Shown: piece after piece, positions 58,851 through 64,000 of the stretch
Numbering within the stretch: position 1 is the stretch's first letter
Layout: every line of letters starts with the position of its first letter
Assembly (NCBI GenBank): GCA_015075725.1
Contig: JABTTV010000001.1
Location: 62,001 to 126,000, forward strand
Source: Anaerolineales bacterium
GTDB lineage: Bacteria > Chloroflexota > Anaerolineae > Anaerolineales > Villigracilaceae
Length of the DNA stretch: 64,000 bases
Direction of reading: 5' to 3'
Notes under the pieces: model-generated
What the model was told of the DNA's origin: nothing
What the model saw: only the letters and a program-made list of their open reading frames with translations
Database searches by the model: none
Made by a program: the position numbers and the translations under genes

Positions 58851-61800
58851 ATGAACGAGAAAACCGTGAACATTAGAAACCCCGAGATGGGAGCCAGTAA
58901 AATCGCAAAGGTTCTCCTCGGCCGTCTCGACCGCCGCTTGGTCGAACCAGCCGGGGCGTTCGTGCGCATTTCAGGCTGGGTCATGTTGACTTTGATCGGC
59001 TACATCACCATGTTCGGCAGTTTGGATGCCCGCGCGAAGACAAATGTTCTGTTTTGGCTAATTGGCTACGCGCTCTACCTGCTCATCCTGGAGTGGGTCC
59101 GCAGGCGGGGAACGGAATACTACGACAGCAATAGATTTAGAAGTTTTCGAATCGGCTTCAACTTGGTGGCGGTCACCATCCTCGGTGCAGTTGCCCCCGC
59201 CGAAAGGTACATCTTCGTATTTGCCTACACACTTCCAATCATTGCCGCCATTGCCTACTTCACCGGGAAGATATGGGTTCAGATTTTCGTCGCCGCCCTG
59301 GTGCTGGTCGGGCTGATTATTGGTCAGATTCTTTCCCCCGGCGCATTCCTGATCACCGCCGAACTGATATCGTCCATTTTTATCTTGGCTGCTCTCGCAA
59401 TCGGTTTTGAGGTATTTCGCAGGCGCGTTTATAGCTCGCCCAGCAATCTCACGGAGGTTGCCCGGGAACTGCACAAGACCCTCGATCTTCAACAACTCAT
59501 GATAGAGATTCTCGACCGCGCCTTGGAGATCACACAGGCTCAACGCGGTTTGATTATTGTTGTCAATCCGGAGAACAAGCGTTACGTCGGGCACGCGCTC
59601 AAGAATTTCACCCTTGTGGAACACAGGTCCATCGAAGACTTGGCGCTTAAATGCCGTGTCATCAAAAACGGGGAGCCCTTTGAGAGCGACGATATGCAGG
59701 CTGCCTTCAACAAAAGCATATACAGGGATTTTTTTGCGGCACAGCCTCGTTCTTTGGCGGCCCGCCCGATTTACAATCGCACCGGTCAGGTCATGGGAGT
59801 GATCAATGTCGCCCATGACGATGCCGGGACCTTTGACAGGATTTCGAAACATCAGTTGAGGGAATTCGCCTATCTCATCGGCAATGCCATCGAAAATTGT
59901 TTCGAGCATCGCAGGGTCCAGCTCAGCGAGGCAAAGAGCCGCGAAACCGGGGAAAAATTTGTATCGGCGGATAGCGAAGACCAAGTCATCCAAATTCTCA
60001 TTCAGGAGGCACGCCTGCTGATTCCGCACTCCGAAAAGATAACCCTGCACCAATTCCTGCCCAACAATGAGGAACTTTTGCCCCTCCATTCCATCACACC
60101 CGAGACGACCTCCCAATATTTTCCGTGGTCTGGGCAAAAGACCCGGGGCCTCAAACCGGATATGCGCCTCGGCTATGGCCTCGCGGGGCACGCCCTGGAA
60201 CAAAGGGAGACCATCCTGGTAAACAACACCCAGCATCATCCTTGGTTTGTGCGCTTGGATGAGAAAGAGGATATAAATTCCCTGCTGGTTGCTCCCTTGC
60301 TGGATCCGGATGGCGTGGATTATTACGGCACCATCAGCCTGGAAAGTTCGAAGGTTTCGGCCTTCAGCCTCGAGGATGAAACCAGGCTCACATCGCTATC
60401 GTCGCAGGCGTCCCGGGTCATTGCCAGGATGAGGGATTTTGAATCATGGCGCAAACAGGGAGGTGCTCTCCGGCAAATTCTTGAAAAAATTGGCGCCTTC
60501 AATCCGGATGCCTCTGAAAATGATCTTTGCGGACAGATCGCCGAGGAGGGAGCGCGTCTGTTAGGCTTCAAGGTGGCCGTAATTCGAAAATTGGATAAGG
60601 ATGGAGAGACCTTGACCACGGTCGCTGTGACGGGCGTTTCCTCTGCAAAGAAGAAGAAACTGCTCGGAACGCATTTTCCATACAGCGAATTGAAACCATT
60701 TCTCATCGATGACGTTCGCGCCGAAAGTTCCTATCTGATTAAACGAACGACCCCGGCCTGGCAGGAGTTCGTTGACCGGTATTTATACAAACCCCCTTCC
60801 GGCAGAAACAGGAAAAGCCGCTGGGACGTCTACGACGCTCTTATTACACCCTTGCAGGATTCTTCCGGAATGTTATTGGGAATCCTCACCCTCGACGTTC
60901 CCGGTACGGGCACCGAGCCGAGCAAACAGGTCTTGGAATTGATCGGGGTGTTTGCCAATTCCGCCAGTTGGGTGATTGAATTAAGCCGCACTCATCAAAG
61001 GCTCAAGGAACAAAAATCTCGCACCGAGTCGTTTATTGACACCATCAGCAGGGAGCTTGCGGACTGTCGCGACGTCCCTGCCATCAGCGAAGTGGTCGTG
61101 CAGGCAGGCGCAAAATTATTAAGTGCTGAAGGTTGCTCCATCTATTTGGTACATGGCGATTACATTGAACTCGCGCACTCCAATTACCTGAACAAGGCCG
61201 GTTATATCAAACGCCGCAAGCCGATTACCGATCAGCCGGGGTCCGGCTTGACAGGCTGGGTGGCGGCGCGCGGGGAGATTCTTTGTCTTAACAACGGAAG
61301 ATACACGAAGCATCCGGCTTGGGCTGGCGAGCAGGATCACTTGGAATACCTTCCCAGCAGATCGTGTCGTTCGGTTTTACTTGCCCCTGTTAAGGACAAG
61401 GAAGGTAAGGTTATAGGTGTGTTGACGCTCGAAAACAAGCGGGCGGTTGGTGGTCTTAAGGATTTTGATGATGAGGATGTAATGCGCCTTCAGCGTCTCG
61501 CAGCTGAATTCGCAATGGCGCTGGAAGTGATCGGGCTGTATGATGAAATGCGGGAATGGGAACGCTCTGGTTTGGCCGATGATATCCATGACCTGATCAA
61601 CTGGTATCATTCTGGTGTGGTATTGTGGATCGAAGCCCTCGGCGATTGGTTCAATAAGGGGGATTATGAAAAGACTCGGGAACTCCTTCCGGACCTCCTC
61701 CAGCACTCCCACACAACTGTGAATGAACTGAAGACATTACACACTATATTTCTCAACAAATCTTTTGAAGCCTCTACGCTGAAACAGGCGCTTGAGGAGG

Positions 61801-62240
61801 TCATGACCGTTTGGAAAACTCGGGCGATGCCAAAACACAAGGGCAGGATGAATATTGATTTAAATTGCCCCTTGGACTTGGATATACCCGTAAAATTGAG
61901 AAATACCCTGATTCGCATTGCGTCATTGGCTTTTTCGAACGCCATCCAGCACTCCGGTATCCTTGACGATCCTGCGGTTTTAATTCGTGTGCAGGTTAAA
62001 AAAAGCGGGCGGCGCATTATTCTGTCTGTAATGGATAATGGTCGCGGGATGGATCTGGAAAACTTGCGTCCGGGCTTTGGTCTGGAGCGTATGAAACAAT
62101 TAAATGAAAAAATTAATAATTGGGGGGTGGCAAAATCGGATTTGAAGATCGACTCCAGGGTCGGGCGGGGGACACAGATCGTTCTGACTCTTCTCCCAAT
62201 TCCCGGAAAAGGAATCGAATCGGATAGGAGACTGCAATGA
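58851..62240 (+). CDS. Multi-GAF sensor histidine kinase, NarL-class
   Basis: A 1129-residue membrane sensor kinase. After five to six membrane helices (about 40-195) come four GAF-like ligand domains (about 210-375, 385-540, 560-735, 755-905), then a HisKA_3-type dimerisation region with the phospho-acceptor His in GLADDIHDLINW and an HATPase domain (N box SNAIQHSG, G boxes DNGRGMD and GFGLERM). The residue expected to be Gln in the HDxxxQ phosphatase motif is Trp here. The ATG at 58851 has AAAGGGAC upstream; a frame from 58785 is an alternative. It overlaps the response regulator by 4 bases. Confidence 0.92.
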   Translation: MNEKTVNIRNPEMGASKIAKVLLGRLDRRLVEPAGAFVRISGWVMLTLIGYITMFGSLDARAKTNVLFWLIGYALYLLILEWVRRRGTEYYDSNRFRSFRIGFNLVAVTILGAVAPAERYIFVFAYTLPIIAAIAYFTGKIWVQIFVAALVLVGLIIGQILSPGAFLITAELISSIFILAALAIGFEVFRRRVYSSPSNLTEVARELHKTLDLQQLMIEILDRALEITQAQRGLIIVVNPENKRYVGHALKNFTLVEHRSIEDLALKCRVIKNGEPFESDDMQAAFNKSIYRDFFAAQPRSLAARPIYNRTGQVMGVINVAHDDAGTFDRISKHQLREFAYLIGNAIENCFEHRRVQLSEAKSRETGEKFVSADSEDQVIQILIQEARLLIPHSEKITLHQFLPNNEELLPLHSITPETTSQYFPWSGQKTRGLKPDMRLGYGLAGHALEQRETILVNNTQHHPWFVRLDEKEDINSLLVAPLLDPDGVDYYGTISLESSKVSAFSLEDETRLTSLSSQASRVIARMRDFESWRKQGGALRQILEKIGAFNPDASENDLCGQIAEEGARLLGFKVAVIRKLDKDGETLTTVAVTGVSSAKKKKLLGTHFPYSELKPFLIDDVRAESSYLIKRTTPAWQEFVDRYLYKPPSGRNRKSRWDVYDALITPLQDSSGMLLGILTLDVPGTGTEPSKQVLELIGVFANSASWVIELSRTHQRLKEQKSRTESFIDTISRELADCRDVPAISEVVVQAGAKLLSAEGCSIYLVHGDYIELAHSNYLNKAGYIKRRKPITDQPGSGLTGWVAARGEILCLNNGRYTKHPAWAGEQDHLEYLPSRSCRSVLLAPVKDKEGKVIGVLTLENKRAVGGLKDFDDEDVMRLQRLAAEFAMALEVIGLYDEMREWERSGLADDIHDLINWYHSGVVLWIEALGDWFNKGDYEKTRELLPDLLQHSHTTVNELKTLHTIFLNKSFEASTLKQALEEVMTVWKTRAMPKHKGRMNIDLNCPLDLDIPVKLRNTLIRIASLAFSNAIQHSGILDDPAVLIRVQVKKSGRRIILSVMDNGRGMDLENLRPGFGLERMKQLNEKINNWGVAKSDLKIDSRVGRGTQIVLTLLPIPGKGIESDRRLQ

Positions 62241-62848
62241 TCAAAAAGATAAGGGTTTTGTTAGCGGATGACACCTTGATCGCGAGGGAAGGCTGGAAAC
62301 GCATACTTGAGACCGCGGGTGATATGGAAGTGGTTGGAGAGGCCAGGACCGCCTCTGAAACGGAACGTCGCGTTCGGGAATTGAAGCCTGATATCCTCCT
62401 CATGGACTTGCAATGGTTTGGTGATGATTCTGCTGGTTGGATGGCGATAAATGAGATCAAGAAAAAGCACAAGCTGAGGATAATTGCTGTCACGGCGTAC
62501 GAAAATCTCATACGGGATGCTCGTCGAGTCGGAGCAGATTCCGCATTGCTGAAGACATTCACTCGTGAAGAGTTGCTGAACGAGATTCGCGAACAATATG
62601 CACGCCCCGTAAAAAAATTTGAGCCTTCACCTCTTCTGGAAATACGGCATGGTGAAATTCTAACGAGGCGTGAAATGCAGGTGATTCAATTGTTGGGGGA
62701 AGGTCACTCGGATAAGGAAATCGCTAAACTGCTTGGTATCGCTTTGCCCACCGCCAAAAACCACGTCAAGAAGATCATCGAAAAGCTTGATGCAAAGAAT
62801 AGAACCCACGCGGTTTCCAATGCTCGCGAAATGGGTATTTTGAACTAA
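62237..62848 (+). CDS. NarL/FixJ-family response regulator
   Basis: A 203-residue regulator partnered with the adjacent kinase (ATGA overlap). The receiver domain has the acidic pair in VLLADDTLI, phospho-acceptor Asp in ILLMDLQW (about residue 56), and the switch Thr and Lys in AVTAY and LLKTF. A linker leads to a LuxR-type helix-turn-helix: LTRREMQVIQLLGEGHSDKE with IAKLLGIALPTAKNHVKKI. Targets are unknown; the nearby small membrane genes are candidates. Confidence 0.95.
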   Translation: MIKKIRVLLADDTLIAREGWKRILETAGDMEVVGEARTASETERRVRELKPDILLMDLQWFGDDSAGWMAINEIKKKHKLRIIAVTAYENLIRDARRVGADSALLKTFTREELLNEIREQYARPVKKFEPSPLLEIRHGEILTRREMQVIQLLGEGHSDKEIAKLLGIALPTAKNHVKKIIEKLDAKNRTHAVSNAREMGILN

Positions 62849-62875
62849 CCGCGAACAGGTTGACTTATTTTCATC

Positions 62876-62910
62876 CAAAAGGAGCAGTGTGGAACTGCTC
62901 CTTTTGTCTT
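62876..62910 (+). terminator. Terminator after the two-component pair
   Basis: Perfect 12-bp arms AAAAGGAGCAGT (62877-62888) and ACTGCTCCTTTT (62894-62905) with a 5-base loop. The built-in T4 serves as the tail. Confidence 0.85.
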
Positions 62911-63050
62911 TGGGCGCAACCCCATTATGAGGGATGTGGGAATGCTCCGGTCTAATTATTATAAGGACAAAAGAGAAAGGCGGCGCTCATGCAAATAAGA
63001 ATGCCTTCCTCTAATTTCAAATGACCGGCTTTCAAAGAAAGGAGAGACCC

Positions 63051-63284
63051 ATGACCGGTAAGAAGGAGATTGATCTAATGCTCGAAGAAAAAAACGGCAT
63101 CGTTCATTTCGCCCTCAAAATGGCGGTGCGTCGGCGTACGCTCTGGGTTCTGCTGGTTTTGTTGGGTGCGATTCTAATCGCTCTGGGATCGTCTCTTTCA
63201 GAGGAAACCCGCAGGATGATTCTGGATGTTCTGTTTGGCGCGTTACAGTTCGTCCTTCTTCAAGGACAGAGTTCGAAGCAATGA
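63051..63284 (+). CDS. Small single-span membrane protein
   Basis: Encodes 77 residues with one or two hydrophobic helices (LWVLLVLLGAILIALGSSL, then ILDVLFGALQFVLLQG). AAAGGAGAG lies 8 bases before the ATG at 63051, which is preferred over an upstream in-frame start. No family is recognised. It is followed 18 bases later by a 34-residue membrane ORF and they may be coexpressed. Confidence 0.72.
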   Translation: MTGKKEIDLMLEEKNGIVHFALKMAVRRRTLWVLLVLLGAILIALGSSLSEETRRMILDVLFGALQFVLLQGQSSKQ

Positions 63285-63302
63285 CAGCAAATGGAGGCTG
63301 AC

Positions 63303-63407
63303 ATGATTAACCTGACATTTGAAGGCATACTGATCCTGGTTCTGGTGGCGTTTATCATTGGTTTGATCGTAGGTGTCTCGCTCACCCGCCCACGCATCAG
63401 CTCGTAA
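63303..63407 (+). CDS. 34-residue membrane miniprotein
   Basis: A short ORF (start MINLTFEGILILVLVAFIIG, end RPRISS) with a single hydrophobic helix and a basic tail. GGAGG stands 6 bases before the ATG, a strong ribosome site, and a terminator follows directly, so it is very likely real. The LVAFIIGLIVG core vaguely recalls GlsB/YeaQ-type small membrane proteins. Function unknown. Confidence 0.65.
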   Translation: MINLTFEGILILVLVAFIIGLIVGVSLTRPRISS

Positions 63408-63412
63408 TATAG

Positions 63413-63446
63413 GCCGCCCCTGCAAAACACAGGGGCGGCATCATTT
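63413..63446 (+). terminator. Terminator after the small membrane genes
   Basis: Perfect 10-bp arms GCCGCCCCTG (63413-63422) and CAGGGGCGGC (63430-63439), then ATCATTT. Confidence 0.82.
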
Positions 63447-63502
63447 ATCACTACCTTCTTTCTTATTCCGAACTTTTGTGCTATAAACACAAAATTCAGC
63501 CC

Positions 63503-64000
63503 ATGGCGCTTCCCTCTCCTCGCCCCCGCACGGTATCCCGTCCCTCTCTCGCCGCCTCGCGTAAACGCGGCGGTCAGCCCGGTAATCAAAACGCGCGCAA
63601 AACAGGCGCTTATTCCGGGCATCATCCGGGTCCCCTTGCTTTGGTTCGCAATCAGATCGAAAATCTGCAATCGGACATTTACGCAGGTCGAATCACCTTG
63701 GATCAATCGCGCCAGACCGCTGCCCCCCTTCTTGAACAGCTCGGGAAGGAATCCTCCCTCACATCGATCCGATTGGATATCAAGTTGATAAAGGTGTTAT
63801 CGACCCGATCCTTCATGAATACCCCCCTCATCCTTTTGCGCAGGGGTATGCAGTCCATCGCAGTTCATGCGTGGGCATATATCGAATCCACCTTCAGGGC
63901 GAATGGCATCGAACGCGACGCCGATTCGTTTTTTCCCGTTTCGAAAAAGAGTGCACGAAATTCCCCCGCATCAGCCGCTTTCGACCCCCTCCCGCCCGGT
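63503..64000 (+). CDS. Partial gene with GGQPGNQNA motif, unknown function
   Basis: An open frame runs from ATG 63503 to the window edge (166 codons, no stop). It has a basic, Pro/Arg/Ser-rich start (MALPSPRPRTVSRPSLAASR), then RGGQPGNQNARKTGAYSG, a motif common in small proteins linked to phages and integrated elements as well as in stand-alone Chloroflexota proteins, and a helical region LVRNQIENLQSDIYAGRITL. The codon pattern is coding-like. The function is unknown and the gene is cut off. Confidence 0.6.
   Translation, partial: MALPSPRPRTVSRPSLAASRKRGGQPGNQNARKTGAYSGHHPGPLALVRNQIENLQSDIYAGRITLDQSRQTAAPLLEQLGKESSLTSIRLDIKLIKVLSTRSFMNTPLILLRRGMQSIAVHAWAYIESTFRANGIERDADSFFPVSKKSARNSPASAAFDPLPPG

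Overview
The window looks like a chromosomal piece of a Chloroflexota bacterium, most likely of class Anaerolineae. This is inferred from gene content and style: a GHMP mevalonate kinase coupled to a DHH phosphoesterase, a DUF422 carotenoid protein, a YtxH protein, an SCP2/aldehyde:ferredoxin oxidoreductase pair, multi-GAF sensor kinases, and long-leader or apparently leaderless transcription units in a moderately GC-rich background. No rRNA was seen and there is a single tRNA, so the assignment rests on gene families only.

Left part (1-16.6 kb): an AraC/O6-methylguanine methyltransferase fusion, an EamA exporter and a GSI-alpha glutamine synthetase lie on the plus strand. Minus-strand units follow: a peroxiredoxin-like protein with a LolCDE/MacB-type ABC exporter, an SDH-type ClpP-fold protease, a large anchored GH3 protein, a glycerophosphodiesterase, an AAA+ ATPase, and the mevalonate kinase/DHH pair with a NagD-like phosphatase. 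A family 2 glycosyltransferase is on the plus strand.

Middle part (16.6-45 kb): an S41 lipoprotein protease; an ECF-type sigma factor, DegV and a possible small anti-sigma protein; a carotenoid-type membrane protein; and a DinG-like exonuclease-helicase. A tight operon carries plsX, a NERD-like membrane protein and two tandem paralogous polytopic membrane proteins. Next come tRNA-Leu(GAG) and an amino-acid ABC importer operon that also carries a STAS protein and a DDAH-type hydrolase, then an SCP2 + AOR pair and a nonsense-interrupted GNAT gene. The section ends with a complete beta-oxidation operon (tetR, two acyl-CoA dehydrogenases, fadB-type fusion, thiolase, SCP2) that appears autoregulated through two palindromes at its promoter.

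Right part (45-64 kb): small envelope proteins, a methyltransferase and a sulfatase-fold membrane enzyme precede an accessory island of about 10 kb. The island holds a type I restriction-modification system (hsdR, DUF3800, hsdM, hsdS). A GIY-YIG gene framed by two 91-bp repeats sits between hsdM and hsdS. A structured intergenic element lies before hsdM. Beyond hsdS, AT-rich cargo genes (a membrane-TPR gene frameshifted at a G8 tract and a small unknown gene) alternate with three decayed copies of the hsdS 3' end. This island is the most unusual part of the window. A NarL-type multi-GAF kinase/response-regulator pair, two small membrane proteins and a partial gene with a GGQPGNQNA motif close the window.
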